NCBI RefSeq assembly: GCF_037038585.1
Contig: NC_092520.1
Span: 56,324,501 to 56,388,500, forward strand
Direction of reading: 5' to 3'
DNA from: Patagioenas fasciata
Taxonomy: Eukaryota; Chordata; Aves; Columbiformes; Columbidae
DNA length: 64,000 nt
In this document: in pieces, positions 1 through 13,495 of the stretch
Layout of the letters: the number at the start of each line of letters is the position of its first letter
Position numbering within the stretch: the stretch's first letter is position 1
Made by a program: the position numbers and the translations under genes
The notes under the pieces: model-generated
Told to the model about the DNA's origin: nothing
Databases searched by the model: none
The model's input: only the letters and a program-made list of their open reading frames with translations

Positions 1-3000
1 ACGTTCATCTTCACTGTCTCTCTGTTTTCCATTCACTCTCATACACAACCTGCAACCTACACAGTTCTGCCATTTCCAGCTGATGCGTTCACAGCTTATA
101 GGGACCTTTAATATGAACTTACATTTTGTAAATGCCCTGTACTGTCCCACTTTATCCCATTTCCCCTGCTGCTTGGGAAGCAATTGCGGAATTCGTGTTT
201 GGGAACTCACAAAACATGGGCTATTCTAATTCTCCTCTGTATCCAGAATGCTTTTATATCAACAGCAAATTTTGTTTGCACACTACAGACATTTGAAATA
301 CTGATAAACTCCCTTCCATATGTTTTTTAAATTTTTAAACACAGCCTTTTACCATCAGAGGATGTAACCATTTTGTGTCCAACTTTTAAAAATCATATCA
401 TCAATGTTAACTAAGAATACTACTTGTTGCACCACGGCTTTTGCTTACCAACCCTGAGGAAAGTGAGAACTTTACATAACATTTCACATCCTTCTCTCAC
501 CAGAGTGTCACGAATCTTTGTTAATATCATTAATAATTAAAATAATAATAGCAACAGCACTATATGAACTACTAGCAGAGCCATATCCATGGATCCAGTC
601 ACATAAAAATAATGGGCATCATCAGAACCACACTAACTGCAACTTTGATTCCTCTGGATTTCTCCTGGAAAAAGCCCCTTAGCTAAGTGGCCTTTGTTCA
701 ACATGTATCTGATGGAACAAACCCAGAAGAGTTTCTGATGCTTGGGTCAGGATCCCACTTGCAGCCTGCTGTGTATTACCTGCCACTAACCTCAGCAAAT
801 CTCACCCATTAGCAAGTCTGGAGTTGGTCAGCTAATGCTAGTCCAAGCATCTCCACATCCCATTTCATTACATATTGAACATCCATCCTAAAAGATTCAA
901 TGTGATAACAAAATAAATTTTCTTCTGAAGAAACCGGTTTCTCTTCTTCCTTCTGGCCACGCTGTATTTGACTGATGTGAAGGCAGAGGCAAGACAAGGT
1001 TTCTTTCCCATCCTCAAGGTCCAATGGTCACCTGAACATCCAACAAGGCTTATGCCCAAGCAGAATAACTGCAGTGTCATCTGAAAATGTCCATTTATGT
1101 TCTTATGTCATATATTACTGTGGGATTCTCTATTTCCATTTCAATACTGGCCAAAGCTAGACATTACAGAAATAATATTAGTATTAGGGAGAACCGGAAA
1201 TATCCAAAATAGTCTGATATAGGTGTTTCTCAGCATCTAAAATGAACCCCTGCAGTTTTTGAGTTTTATTTATGAGAAGCTGAGTAGTACCTAACCATAT
1301 TCCCCATCTTAATTTGCCTCTGGAAAGTCTAGTTTTCTTCCTCAACCTTCATGAAACAAACAAAAGTTTTATTTTATCCTAGATTCAAATATTTTACAGA
1401 AAAGCAAGGTAATTTCTCCCCCTAAAATCCTTCTGCATTGAGAGCAGACAACTCTACATGCCCATGACAGTGATTCTGTGTCATTCCCTTTCACATGAAA
1501 ACATCACAAGATTTTTTTCAGGACCTCAGTACCATTTCTGACTAAAATTATGACTTTAAAAACTTCTCACAATTGATACCACACAGGGAACTGGCAAAAC
1601 AAACAATTTCATTTAATTATCAAGACCTGAAAATATTTATTTCCTCTAAGAAACGCTGATACACCTCTCAAGCTGTTTTCAAATCAAGACATATCTCCAG
1701 TGTATTCACAGAACATATTTCACACCTGCTTTTCATCATTTAATATTCTTTCTGCTCCACATGACAAACAGAACAGAATTCACTTAACGCGTTCACTTAC
1801 ACGCTGTTTTAAAAACAGTTCGTAAAGCAGATACATGAAACTGGGAAGCACACGTGCTGCTCCTGGTTTCCATTTTAGGATAAATTCTGGCAGCTCTTCA
1901 CTTGCAGATAAATTCCTGCACTTTTGTTAAAACAGAAGTTTCAGATAAAGGCAAAACAGCATTCAGTTCCTCTTCCCAGGATGTCAGAAGTTTTGGAGGT
2001 TTCCACACCATGTATGTGCTCCTGTGCACAAAGCCAAGGTGATGTGCTACCGCAGTGCAGAGGGACAACGGTGTTCAGCAGAGCCCAGATCCAACACAAA
2101 AACAAGAACAGCTGAAGATGACTTCCCAAGATCCGCCACTAAACTTAATGAAAGCAGATCTCAAATATGGAAAATACTTAATGGCTCTCAAATGTGATAA
2201 TCCCTGGTACGGAAGATTTTTCACATAAAACCTGCACGCTAGGTCAGATACTCAAGTTTAGGAAAGGATGTAGGTTCTGCTCCACTGAGTGAATTTCTAG
2301 AGGAGTACTCATAGCTTCTGAAATCTCAACTTTTCTGTAGTGGATTGGCTTTTCATCTTGCTGACAATTTCACTCAATGCACAAGTGGAGACAGTCATAC
2401 TGACACAACATGGCCAATCTTTTGAAGAAAGTTTTTCTGGTTTACTTTTTTGTCCTGTTTCTTACTTCTCCTTTCCTTTGGGTAGGTAGTTGGAGAAAAC
2501 TGGATATTTTTACAACAAAAATGCACCTGCTTTTTCTTTTTCTCATGACGAATTAGACTGTAATCCATTATATGTGATATCATGATTCACTGTAGATAAG
2601 CATGATGTCAAGAAGAATAAAACTTCATTGGAGGAATACTCTCTGGGAATCAAAGACATTTTAAGCATCTAATAGCTGGCTTTCGTATTTTTAGCAGTCT
2701 AAAAAGCAAGAACATCACTATGCATTTGCATGATGAGAAGTATTTGTAAACAGAATATACAGGGCTTAAATCTCTCCAATGACTTCTTGAGGAATTACAG
2801 AGATCCCTTCTGTTTACTGAACAGCTTACCTACTAGAAGACCAATGCCTTCAAGCTGAAACTTAGATATTGTTCTCAATTGCATTGACTCCACATCCATC
2901 TGCATATCCAAATGAGGATTCAGAAATTCTTTACGTTGTCTTTTTCTAAAGCCTGTATCTGAATTGAATTTAATCTCCAAACATTCTGAATAATCCAAAG

Positions 3001-5785
3001 AATCATCTGAGAAAATAAAGTATTTTCATCTCAGGAAAGCAGAGATGAGATTCATCCATCTACCAGCATGTTTTGCTCTCACCTCACTAACTAAACACTT
3101 CAAAGTAAAACTTCAGTGTAACATTTTGGAAAATGAATGGAATACAGTTTTTAAAGGTGAGTATCTTATCTTCACAAAAGCAAATCAATTGAATGGTTAT
3201 ATCTATATTATAATACTCTGGTGAAGTATACGCTGGGAACATAACCTGGGTAAAATAAATGACAATCAATGCTTGTGTACTCTGTGGAAAAAACACTGTG
3301 AGCTGCACAGCACAGCACATTGACTCTCAGAAGTGGGCTGGAGGAATAGAGGCTTTTACTGAATATAATATATCAACCAACAATGTCACTACAGGCCTCT
3401 TCATTTAATTTCATTTATCTTTGATATTAATTTTAATTAATGAGAAGGTATCTTTAAAATTTCAGTCACTGTGCTGTAGAATCCTGGGTATAAAAATGAA
3501 CCATAGCATGTAGAAATTGGTTAAGTTCTATTTTTGATGCTTTACGAACATACAAAGGAAGCACAGGCCTCATGAACACAACAGCTTTCCATACCTTTGG
3601 TCACAACCACAATCTCAGAGCGATTCAGCCTCATTAGCATGGAACAGTCACATCATTACAAAATGCTTCCCATGAGGAAAGGAAAAGAAATCCCATCAGT
3701 TAAAGGAACCTTTATGTCACTGCAATTATCCCCTGTTATGGGTTCTGCTAATATTATCATACATTGTTAGATTTATGGGAAAAAATCAGATGGTAATATA
3801 AGTCTTGTAGTTTGTTCTGGGGAAAACAAAACAAAACAAAACAAAACAAAAACAACAAAACACCAAGGAAAGAGTGAAAGCATTGCTGTGTGTATCAGTG
3901 GTGCTCTTAAGTCCAAACTGCTGAGAGAAAAAGTTTCTTAATAAGCTTTGGTGAAAACAGATGGGAGGAAGAATGTGTTTGCTAGCATCGGGAGTTAGGT
4001 GACTCTTGGTCACCAAAATAGATGAGGCTGATGCAAGCTGGGATTGCTTGCAACTATTCAAGAGTTAGCACTAGTGGAATTGTTCAATTAAGTCAAAATT
4101 GTCAGAAAAAGAACACAGCGTCACATAGCTCTTGGGATACTTCATTTTTTGAGAGGGTACAAGAAGCAGCTACAGAAGGTTTTTGTAGATTTTGTCCTTC
4201 CCAGAGGTAGAAAGTGATTGAGAACACAAGACCACTTGTGTGAAGATAACACTCACATTCCATAAGAAGGGAAGAGGCAGAAGAGGGTAGTAGAACAGGG
4301 ATTTCAGGAAAACTTCAATAAGCACAGAGAATTCACATGTAAAATCTCACAGGTCTCAAATACAGAGAAAAAGGGTTCTTGAAAACCTTGTCAGGGTATA
4401 GATGAAAGTCTGCAAGTGACAGTTTTCTCAATGCAGAGGGAGGACAGGAGCTGCAATGAGAAATCAGTTTAGCTTTCTTATGGTCTTTCCAATTATACCA
4501 AAAGCAGGAAATAAGCATGCAGCCACAGAAACTAGGACAGATTGATTTGGGTGTACATAAAGCAATAGCATAAGCAGTTAGAGGGGAAAACAGAAATGCT
4601 CAGGGGAAAAAATATTAGAAGATGCAAGCAGATGAGGGATTTCAAAGGTAACAAGAAATCAGTCTGTAGGGATATCAGGTAGCAAGAAGATGACCAAGAA
4701 AAACGTTTACCTGTTGTTTCATTGGGAAGACAATCTATTGACAGTTGATACCAGGAAAGATCAAATGCTTTTCTATATTTATCTTCACACAAAAGCAGAA
4801 ATCAATTAGCTAATGAATCAAAAAGAATGACAAACCACTGTTTAGAATACAGAAAAGACAGGTTAAAAAGCATTTAAATAAGAAAAGTGGTGGATTTGTT
4901 TGTTATTTTTTCAAATCAGTCAGGCCTCATGAATACTATCTTAATTTATTAAGCAGACATCAGCAATCTTTGAGCACACTTGGAGGACACATGACTTACT
5001 ATAAAACTTGAAAGAGTGACTGTGGCACTTAGCTTTAGGAGACAAAACCAAGAGTAAATACAGAATGATGGTGGTTGTCTTCAGCTCCCCCAAACCTTTG
5101 AAACAAACAACCCAGTATCTTTGAGCACCTATAAAACAAAGAGGTAAGTAACAGCCAATGTGGATTTGTCAAGGGCAAATATTAATCTAAAATAGTTTCC
5201 TTCTGTGGGTAGAGGAGATATAGCAGATGTCACATAGCTGGACTTGGAAAATTGAATTCTCATAAGTAAACTACAGGTGAAATTACTGTAGGAGAAGAGC
5301 AAAAGTAATCGGAAAAGTATGAAACTATCATGGACCCACAGTGAGACTGAATGAAAACCTGTTTCTGCAGGGCTGTCTTAGACATAGCACTATCCATTAC
5401 TAGTTGATGGAAAAGAGCATATTCCTATCAAACCTGCAAAATTAAAGGGGAAATAAAATAACTAAAGAATAGGCTTTGGTATAGGGTTAGAATTCAAAGT
5501 AATTGTGAAACTGAAGAACCGAATAAACTTTTCCTAAAATAGCACATGATTCAGCAAAGAAAAATACAAAAGTCTATGCCTAAGCAGGAATAATGAGTTG
5601 CATGACTAGACTAGATAGCAGGTCTGCAAAGAAAGATCTGGTATTTCAGTGGATCACAAGCGCAAGTCAAGGATGTCATGCTGTTTCCAAAAATTATATA
5701 TCCTACTAGGTCATAACAACAAGACCATAACAAAAATATCGAATGACCTGTCTGGCCTAACCACACTGGTTAGTTCTGAGAAAGA
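1..5785. other. Intergenic sequence, no gene seen
   Basis: This is AT-rich sequence with only short, unsupported open frames on both strands. None resembles a known protein or is bounded by convincing splice sites. A pure (AAAAC)n run lies at about 3824-3850. If the order of genes matches other vertebrates, this is the flank between RAP2A and IPO5, but no RAP2A exon is visible, so that is inference. Confidence 0.6.
3824..3852. repeat. (AAAAC)n simple repeat
   Basis: Five or more consecutive AAAAC units followed by degenerate A/C-rich sequence. It is a simple pentanucleotide repeat with no other feature attached. Confidence 0.85.
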
Positions 5786-6192
5786 AAGTCCAGAGGACAG
5801 CAATCAGAATGACCCGAGATCTAGGAAACATGACCTGTGAGGAAAGATTGAATGAGCAGAAGTTGTTCAGCCTGGAGAGAAGACACCCTCCACTTGAGAA
5901 AATCTCAAACTGGGGACAAGGCTGTCTACAGGGAATATAGGAATGAACAGGCTTCAACTGCAACAGATTCAGATTGGATATTAGAAAAAAAAGTCTAATT
6001 TTGAGGATACGGAAGCATGGAATAAGTCGTAGCAGCAATGTGGGAGAGCCAACTTTTGAGATATCAAAATCTAGGTTATATTACTGCCTGTTGAGGAATG
6101 TTGCCGATAGCGGAGGTACAGCTTTTTGGCACAGGAATGGACTACACGACCTCTTGGAGCCTCTCCCAACCATATAATTTCATGATTCTGTG
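5786..6192 (+). mobile_element. CR1 LINE 3' fragment, old and degenerate
   Basis: The + strand holds a broken match to the C-terminal end of CR1 ORF2: a Leu-Phe-Ser-Leu-Glu stretch near 5863-5880, then a Gln-Ile-Gln-Ile-like stretch near 5965-5980. It ends in the CR1 3' tail (GGACTACACGACCTCTTGGA, then CTCCCAACC and CATGATTCTGTG at 6181-6192). The frame is interrupted by stops and the copy is 5'-truncated, as is usual for CR1. The 5' edge is approximate. Family assignment rests on my recognition of the tail. Confidence 0.75.
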
Positions 6193-8566
6193 CTTCCAAG
6201 ATGATGTAGTTAATCAAACGAGATAATGAACACATCTTTAGACATCTTAATCCTAGTCTCAGAGTTGCATGAGTCTATTTCTAGAAAAACAGCTCCAGTA
6301 GATTTGCTTTGCAATCACAGAGCCAGGAACGGTCTTTAAAGAAAGCCGACTCCACGCTATGAGTGAGTCTATGCCAGTTCTACAGACAAATGGCAAGATC
6401 ATACAGTCCTATGTTGAGGAGCTTTAACCCAGAGCTAAATCCCATCCATGATGCCTTCAGGGCTGCGCAAGCCTCAGTGGCTGATTTGGTCCCTTGGTTA
6501 ACTCCTGTCCCTACACTCGCTGTCCGAGCTGGATCTGACCAAGCAAGGACCCAGCAGCCAGTGGCAGCTCCAGCCAGCTTGGGGTCCTGCTCAGTGCTGC
6601 TGGTGGGACACACTCCATGTGGCCTACTTTAAAGACAAATAAAGTGATACTCACTTCTTTTTATGTACATGACATCTCATCCTGTTACTAACTGCATATA
6701 TTAAAAGTGAAAAATAGAGCTAAGTCGTAAAACCCTGGCCTAAATTTGTCTTCATTCTCTTTTGTACAAAAACTGCCCAGTTACAGGTACAGAAACGTTT
6801 TTGTTTTTCATCTTTACCTAATCAGGTAGGTTTACTTTAATTATGAAGCTGTTTGCATGTAATTTTTAAGCTACTCAGAGCTGGTCTCTGCCATAATCAA
6901 AGCTGCACTGTCTCCATGCAGGTATTTCTAGGAAGTGCAACACAAATTGCCCTAGTAATTTAAAAAAATACTTATATATATATACACACCATGCATGTTT
7001 TATTTGCCACTAGGTGGGAGTGGAACATAATCTTCTAGTTGATCTTTATGTAGCATGAATAGAGAAAGTGAAAGACAAAGTGTATTTTCTCAGTTGGTCA
7101 CTAAAGAAGAATCATTCTGTCAACAGAGAACTACTTCAGCAATTCATAGGTGTCTACAGCTACCAGCTATGGGAGCAATATTGACCTTTTATTTAAGTCT
7201 TCTGTAAAGTATCTGTAATTCCTAAGAAAGCACTTTGATTCCTACTCAGAATGCAACTTTTTTACATGTTTTTCAGTCCACATTATGAATTGGAAGACTA
7301 ATTTTTCTAAAACCTATATACCTGCCTGATGCACTTTCAAGGAAGTGCCTTGAATAATATAATACTGCTCAGCCCTATCACCTATTGCTAATGCTGCATC
7401 TTTTGTTGTCGTTGAGAACATTGCATGTCTACACAAATACTCTTCAGACATATTTCATAACAATTTGCATACACCCAGAAATCACGCGCCACTTTTTATC
7501 ACATAAGGCCCAGTTGTGTTTTTGCATGGCCAGTGACATTTAAGGTCACTTTTGAAAGCCTCCATGTTGTAAATAAAAAGGGCGTTTTTTACAATACAAT
7601 AACCTGCCCAACAGTCCTTCTGCATATGTCTGTACCTGACTTGAAACAGATACCCTTTTTTAAAGCACAAAGTCTCAGTCTCTCATTAGTAGTTATTAGT
7701 ACTTATAATTTTAAACTACATGTGGATTATCAAAGTAACCACAATCATGAGTTGCAGTCCTTTCTTTCTCCATTAGAAAGCATAGCATTCAAAAAAAAAT
7801 GAAGTATTTTTACTATTTCTTGGTAATACATGAAATTAAGACATATGTTAGAAGACAGAAAGATTTTGCATCGCCTCGTTCAGTGTAAGAGTTATGAGGG
7901 ATTCCAGTGAAGTTAGTAAGGAGCTAATTTAAATAAGCAAGAGGAAACAACTTTTAATACAACATGCAGTTAAACCATAGAAAGCAGTGCTAAAGATTGC
8001 AATGAAATAAAAATAAAATTAATTTTAAAATCTATAAATACTAAAAAAAAAATACTTCAAGGATAAATCTGGCAGCTTTGGGGATCTTGGATGGTTTTTT
8101 AAATGTTCATCAGTATTAAAAGCAATGGTCAAGATGGAAAAAACTACAGCATCTACACATGGAACTAGTACAAGATGGAAGAGTGTGTTTGCTCCATTTC
8201 TTATGCTTTTTCCCCTTGGCTTTAAGAGCATGTCGGTTCTTGCTTGAACCTTGAAACTCCAAACCTGCTTTGGGAACAGTTCTCCAAAGGCCTGAAGGAA
8301 GCATGGTGACTTTTTAGAAAATGTCATCAGTATCCAAGGCTAATAAAGCTGGGTGGCTGCTGTGCAGGACAGGCTTGTATCTCACTACACATGAACCTTT
8401 AGAGAGAGCTGCAGGCATGCAAAAGCATATCTGCTTTCATGCGTATCTCTGGACTCTTTTTGTCATTCTTCAGGGTGCAGGCAGCTCTCTCTGGGTCACC
8501 TTACTCAGCCCGCTCTTACCTTGTGCCAAGAGGCTCTGCAACCAAGGTACACACAGCTTGGTTCGG
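6193..8566. other. Intergenic sequence, no gene seen
   Basis: A GC-richer patch at about 6340-6640 has open frames on both strands (89 and 77 codons) but no recognisable domain, and it may be an old repeat. The rest is AT-rich, with a short TA/CA microsatellite near 6973-6988. The stretch at 7100-7460 is low in simple repeats but shows nothing I can name. Confidence 0.5.
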
Positions 8567-9245
8567 TATAGAATTGTAGAATCATTTTGGTTGGAAAAGA
8601 CCCTCAAGATCATCAAGCCCAAACATAACCTAACTCTGTCACCAAACCATGTCCCTAAGAACCTCATCTACACGTTTTTTAAACACCTCCAGGGATGGTG
8701 ACTCCACCACTTCCCTGGGCAGCCTCTTCCAATACTTCACAACCCTCTCCATGAATAACTTTTTTCCTAATATCCAATCTGAACCTTCCCTGGTGCAACT
8801 TGAGGCCATTTTCTCTCATCCCATCACTTGCTACTCGGGAGAAGAGCCCAACCCCCTCCATACTACAACCTCCTTTCAGGTAGTTGCAGACAGCGATAAG
8901 GTCTCCCCTCAGCCTCCTTTTCTCCAGGCTAAATAGCCCCAGTTCCCTCAGCTGCTCCTCATCAGACTTGTGCTCCAGACCCCTCACCAGCTTCATTGCT
9001 CTTCTCTGCACTCTCTCCAGCACCTCGATGTCTTTCTTGTAGCGAGGGGCCCAAAACTGAACACAGGATTTGAGGTACGGCCTCACCAGTGCCCAAGTAT
9101 GGGGGGGTGATCTCTTCCCTAGACCTGTTTGCCACACTGTTCTTGATACATGTCAGGCTGCTGTTGGCCTTCTTGGCCACCTGGGCACACTGCTGGCTCA
9201 TATTCAGCCAGCTGTTGACCAACACCTCCAAGTCCTTTTTTTGCT
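8567..9245 (-). mobile_element. CR1 LINE, 5'-truncated, antisense
   Basis: Read on the - strand, this is the last part of CR1 ORF2 followed by the 3' UTR. On the + strand it begins with the reverse complement of the CR1 3' tail (TAGAATTGTAGAATCATTTT, 8567 onward). The - strand frame at 8679-9137 stays open for 152 codons and includes typical C-terminal CR1 motifs: Glu-Arg-Val-Gln-Arg-Arg, a Leu-Gly-Leu-Phe-Ser-Leu-Glu-Lys-Arg stretch, and Arg-Leu-Asp-Ile-Arg-Lys. The open frame suggests a fairly young copy. The reverse transcriptase and endonuclease parts are missing, so it cannot move by itself. Confidence 0.93.
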
Positions 9246-10958
9246 AGCCATTTCTTGGTGAATACACACAAAAAATCGCTGGGTTTTAATGAATTACTAG
9301 GTATTAATATGCTTCCCACCCTGATAAGACCCCTAAGAAACATATGCTGGCCTGGAAGGTGTCAGGCTGGTCGGGAAGGGTCAGCCCCGCTGCACCATGC
9401 TGCTGATCTCCCACCTCCTCACTACAGTTTTCCTTTAGGATTTTATACCTTTCCCTGTTGCTTTTTTTCCCTCCTGAATTGCTCTCAACAGCCCTACCTC
9501 CATCTGCAATTTTGCTTTCCATATCTTGCATGATTTTACACGCAGCTCAGCGATTCCAGTGGGACCCTCTGCTAAGACTGTGCAGCTGGGCCATATCCTA
9601 GCCAGGTCCTGGACAGCCAAGTCCCCAGGAAAGGGGAAACAATGCAGAGGTTACACCAAGTGCCATCTCCAGGCGGTCCTAACTTAAATTTAGCCACCCT
9701 GGGCCACTAGCGGGTAGTTCTGTGGTTAAAAATAGTTGGGATGACGCACACCCTGCTGCTCCTCACCTTCCTGACTGCACACCCATGACAGCCGACCTAT
9801 GACAAGCAAATACAAAGCTGCTCTGCCAGCTCCAAGTCAAAAGTGGAGTCTCTTTCTGATACAGGAATTTCTCTTTGTGACATCGAAATTTATCTTTATG
9901 ATAAGGAAATTCTTCTGTGATCATTTCCTCATGTTTTTGCTTCCACCAGGCTCTACTTCTGCACAAAATTTGCTGCCACAGAATTGTCTGCAGCACAAAA
10001 TCAGTTTCTTTTATGACCAGGAATCACTAGCACGATGTCATTGAAACAGTTCGAGCCCTTAAAATCAAGATTTTATTTACATTAGAAAATTGTTTACTCT
10101 GAGTTGAGGATGGAGTCTGTAGTGAAGCTGCTAGAATACCTCCTCTGGGCTCTGAAGACATCCACTCCCCTGCGTAACATTTATCTATTACACATTTGGG
10201 CCAAAAATGCAGCTAATTTCAATGAAATCAGAGGAAGAGTTTTAAAGCATGCCCTCGAGGGAGACATTGGGTACACATGCCTCAGCAGTCAATCCAAGTG
10301 ACCTGGGACCCTCCAGGCACATTGCATATGGTCCCAAGCCACACAGGTGATCCAGGACCCTTGCACCATTTCCCCCCAAGCCTGCAAGTGACGTAGAATT
10401 CCCTTTTTGTTCTCACCTTCCCATCCTTTTTCCAAGGAAGGATCCAGCATCCCCTCCCCTGCTTTACATTTCAGCCTAATTTTTGTGCTTTCTGCTTGCA
10501 GCTGTGAGCTAACGGGAATAGGGACACTTCCATAATTAGCAATTTTTAAGAGCAGGAGTGGTTGCTTCTGGGACATTGTGACTTCTGCGCAGCAAAGTTC
10601 AAAATTATAATCAGGGTGACTGACAGAGACACAGCGTGCTCAGGGACTGTGGAGGACAGTTAGTAGGACGGAGAATGCAGCATATGCTGGCACTATCCCA
10701 GAGGAAGCTTCTTCACCAAGGATGTGTTTCATTAGGGGAGGTAGCGTTATGGTGCCATCAAACAGACCAGGTCTTGTCAGCACGGAACAGGCATACAGAC
10801 CTTCATGAAGACAACTTTTACCAGAAAAGCTTTAAATGCTCATGCTATTCTATAAAACCTTTATTTTTTTTTCCCCTCATCCAGGCCTGTTTCAACACAG
10901 CTAAGGTTAATTCTCCCCTGACCCATGTTTGTACTCATTTACTCACATATCAGTCACT
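9246..10958. other. Intergenic sequence, no gene seen
   Basis: The block 9340-9830 is richer in GC and pyrimidine than its surroundings, and 10280-10610 is similar. Neither shows a domain or splice structure I can identify, and both could be degraded repeats. A short imperfect tandem repeat lies at 9865-9926 and is listed separately. Confidence 0.5.
9865..9926. repeat. Three imperfect ~20-bp tandem units
   Basis: Three successive units start GAATTTCTCTTT (9865), GAAATTTATCTTT (9885) and GAAATTCTTCTG (9906). The period is 20-21 bp and the units share a GAAATT core followed by a TTT/TGA segment. Read on the - strand they give a weak repeated Lys/His/Tyr pattern, but this is not a credible coding sequence. 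Confidence 0.5.
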
Positions 10959-11053
10959 TGATCTAACCTGGAAGCTGGTTTTGCTTGGAGCAAGTAGTTG
11001 GACTAGATGGTCCTCAGAAACCCCTTCCCAGCTGAATTATTTTGCGATTTGAT
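10959..11053 (+). mobile_element. CR1 LINE 3'-end remnant
   Basis: A short sense copy of the CR1 tail. It contains AGTTGGACTAGATGGTCCTC at 10995-11014, then CCCCTTCCCAGCTGAATTAT and a degraded ATTTTGCGATTTGAT end. This block (pyrimidine-flanked GGACTAGATG, CCTTCCCA and ATT repeats) is the standard CR1 3' terminus. The 5' edge is uncertain. Confidence 0.7.
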
Positions 11054-12396
11054 ATTTTAAATAGTTAGGAAGCACGATCATATCTGACCAGTTTGCTTTT
11101 AACATACGTTTTGTACTTGCAGTGCCTCCATATAAATGACCAACGTAACACCAAGCAGTCAGAAACATATTTTAGGTGTTTCACCAGCTTGTACGCTTTG
11201 ACATCCCAGATCACTCTCCACCAGTTATGCTGGCTGGGTCTGTCTAATCAGGGCAAAGAGCAGGATCAGAGGCTGTCATCTCTGGAGGATGATGGCTGCC
11301 TCTCATTTGACCTATCTTCCTTTTTTAACAGCTGAGAGTAACCTGAACTGTGTTCTACCTCACAGATACTCTCAGCTACTTCAAATGAACAGCAGGCAAA
11401 GAAGAAAACAATCTTAATGAACAGCTTAAATATTCTATTAAGGGTATGCTTTTTAAACAGTAAGACATTATTCATTTTTAATACTACTTATATTTTTTAA
11501 ACTTTACTCAGTTTGGGTAGTAATTCCATTTTCACACTCAGAGGAAATGTCTTTGGTGATTCAACTACTGTCAAAGGAAGAAGTCGAAGGATTTTCAATA
11601 TCATAACACCACCAACAAAACACTTGTACAGATTAGTTTGGAAGTTATGGGGTGAGATGCACGATAATTCTCATGAAGAATAAGCAGAAATTCAAATTAA
11701 AAGGGAAATCACACAATATATCAAATCAAATTATCCAAATGACAGGGAAATAGAACCACATAATTTATTTGAGATAGTGACTGCTACAGATAAAGTGATA
11801 GAGTAACTTTTCTCTTGATATTTTGAAATAGCTCTGGAGAGAAAGGCTTCAAAGCCTTATTACTTTAGAAGTATTCAGAACAGAGGTGCTTCTGGTGACT
11901 AGCCACTTTGAGAATTTCAGTTATAACAATAAGCAGAGATATAGTATAAAGAACACTTTAAATTATATTTTTACCAGTGAAGTAAGTGTACACAAGAACC
12001 AAGCTAGAATAAGCAGAGCAAATGATCTACATGAACTTTGTGGACATACACATTTCATTTTTATGCTACAGAAGAAGTTTTTACAACAAAACACAGCAAA
12101 AGAAAACTTTAATTGATGTTGAGTAGAACAATGTAAAACTCAGGGGAAATGGTTGATCTGAAACCCTGATAGAAAAACCTGCTAATTTCAATATATATTT
12201 GTATTACCTTTTAAGCCCTGTTGAGGGTAATTATACTTCATTTCAGAGTGGAAACAAAGTGCAACAATCCTGCAACAGACTGCACCTCTCTGGTTGCCTG
12301 TGACATAAGTGGGACTCTTGGCCCATGGGGTCAAAACCTGCAAAGGAGCATGACACAATAACTGAACATCAGTTTAGCTTGAAAAACACTAAATGT
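11054..12396. other. Intergenic sequence, no gene seen
   Basis: AT-rich with no supported open frame, splice structure or repeat family. The last five bases (AATGT, 12392-12396) look like the left target-site duplication of the LTR that follows. Confidence 0.5.
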
Positions 12397-13495
12397 TGCA
12401 ATGGGTTGACCCTGGCTGGACACCAGATGCCCACCAAAGCTTCTCTATCACTCCCTTACTCAGCTGGACATGGGTCAAGATAAGGACAGAGAGAGATCAC
12501 TCATCAGTTACTGTCATGGGCAAACCATCCTCAACTTGGGGAAATTAGTTTAATTTATTACCAGTCAAATCAGTGTGCAATAATGAGAAATGGAATGAAA
12601 TCTTAAAACACCTTGCCAAACCCTTCCTTCTTCCTGGGCTTCATGTTACTCCTGATTTTCTCTACCTCCTCTCCACCAGCAGCACAGGGGGATGGGGAAC
12701 AGGGGTTGTGGTCAGCTCATCACATGTTGTTTCTGCCACTCCTTCTTCCTCAGGAGAGGACTCCTCACACTCTTCCCCTCCTCCAGCATGGGGTCCCTCC
12801 CACAGGAGACAGTTCTCCATGAACTTCTCCAAAATGAGTCCTTCTTATGGGCTGCAGTTCTTCATGAACCACCCCAGTGTGGGTCCCTTCTACGGGGCGC
12901 ATTCCTTCAGGAACAGACTGCTCCAGCGAGGGTCTCGCATGGAGTTACAAGTGCTGCCATCAAACCTGCTCCAGCCTGGGCTCCTCTCTCCATGGGGCCA
13001 CAGGTCCTGCCAGAAGCCTGCTCCAGCGTGGGCTTCCCACAGGGTCACAGCCTCCTCTGGGCATCCACCTGCTCTGGTGTGGGGTTCTCCACAGGCTGCA
13101 GGTGGATCTCTGCTCCACCATGGACCTCCATGGGTTGCAGAGGAACAGGTGGCCTCACCATGGTCTGCAGAGGAATCTCTGCTCCAGTGCCTGGAGCACC
13201 TCCTGCCCCTCTTTCTTCACTGACCTGGGTGTCTGCGGGGCTGTTTCCCTCACATATTCTCAATCATCTCTCCAGCTGCTGTTCCCCAGCAGTTTTTTTT
13301 CCCCTTCTTAACTAGATTATTCCAAAGGTGCTACCACTGTCACTGACAGGTTCAGCCTTGGCCAGTGGTGGGTCCATCTTGGAACCAGTTGGCATTGGCT
13401 CTGTAAGACATGGGGGCAGCTTCTGGCATCTTCTTACAGAAGCCACTTCTGTAGCCCAGCCTGCTACCAAAGCCTTGCCAAGCAAACCCAATGCA
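12397..13495 (-). mobile_element. Solo LTR of a bird endogenous retrovirus, ERVL-like
   Basis: A ~1.1 kb element that starts TGCAATGGG and ends CCCAATGCA, so it has TG...CA ends within near-perfect inverted termini. It is flanked by AATGT (12392-12396) and AATGC (13496-13500), a 5-bp target duplication with one change. Five bases would fit the ERVL class. The - strand orientation is inferred from an AATAAA in the - strand (the TTTATT near 12555) lying toward its end. There is no internal gag or pol sequence on either side, so it is a solo LTR left by recombination. Open frames inside it (for example 12573-13223) are chance products of a GC-rich internal array. I recognise the sequence as a repeat widespread in bird genomes but cannot give its database name with certainty. 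Confidence 0.85.
12781..13195. repeat. ~45-bp imperfect tandem array inside the LTR
   Basis: A unit starting CTCCAGCGTGGG, followed by a CCTTCCACGGG-like segment and a GCTGCAG-like segment, recurs at about 12781, 12827, 12872, 12921, 12969, 13021, 13072, 13113 and 13182. Spacing is mostly 40-52 bp. The copies are diverged, so the array is old or was built up stepwise. It accounts for the high GC and the overlapping open frames of the LTR. Confidence 0.75.

Noticed and set aside
6363..6632. Open frames on both strands (89 and 77 codons)
   Set aside because: No domain, splice context or family resemblance. Open frames on both strands over a GC-richer patch suggest chance.
8679..9137. A 152-codon - strand open frame as a host gene
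   Set aside because: Its motifs are those of the CR1 ORF2 C-terminus and it ends in a CR1 tail. It is part of the LINE.
12573..13315. Overlapping + strand open frames of 216, 207 and 144 codons
   Set aside because: They lie wholly inside the solo LTR and arise from its GC-rich tandem array. Three frames are open at once and none resembles a protein family.
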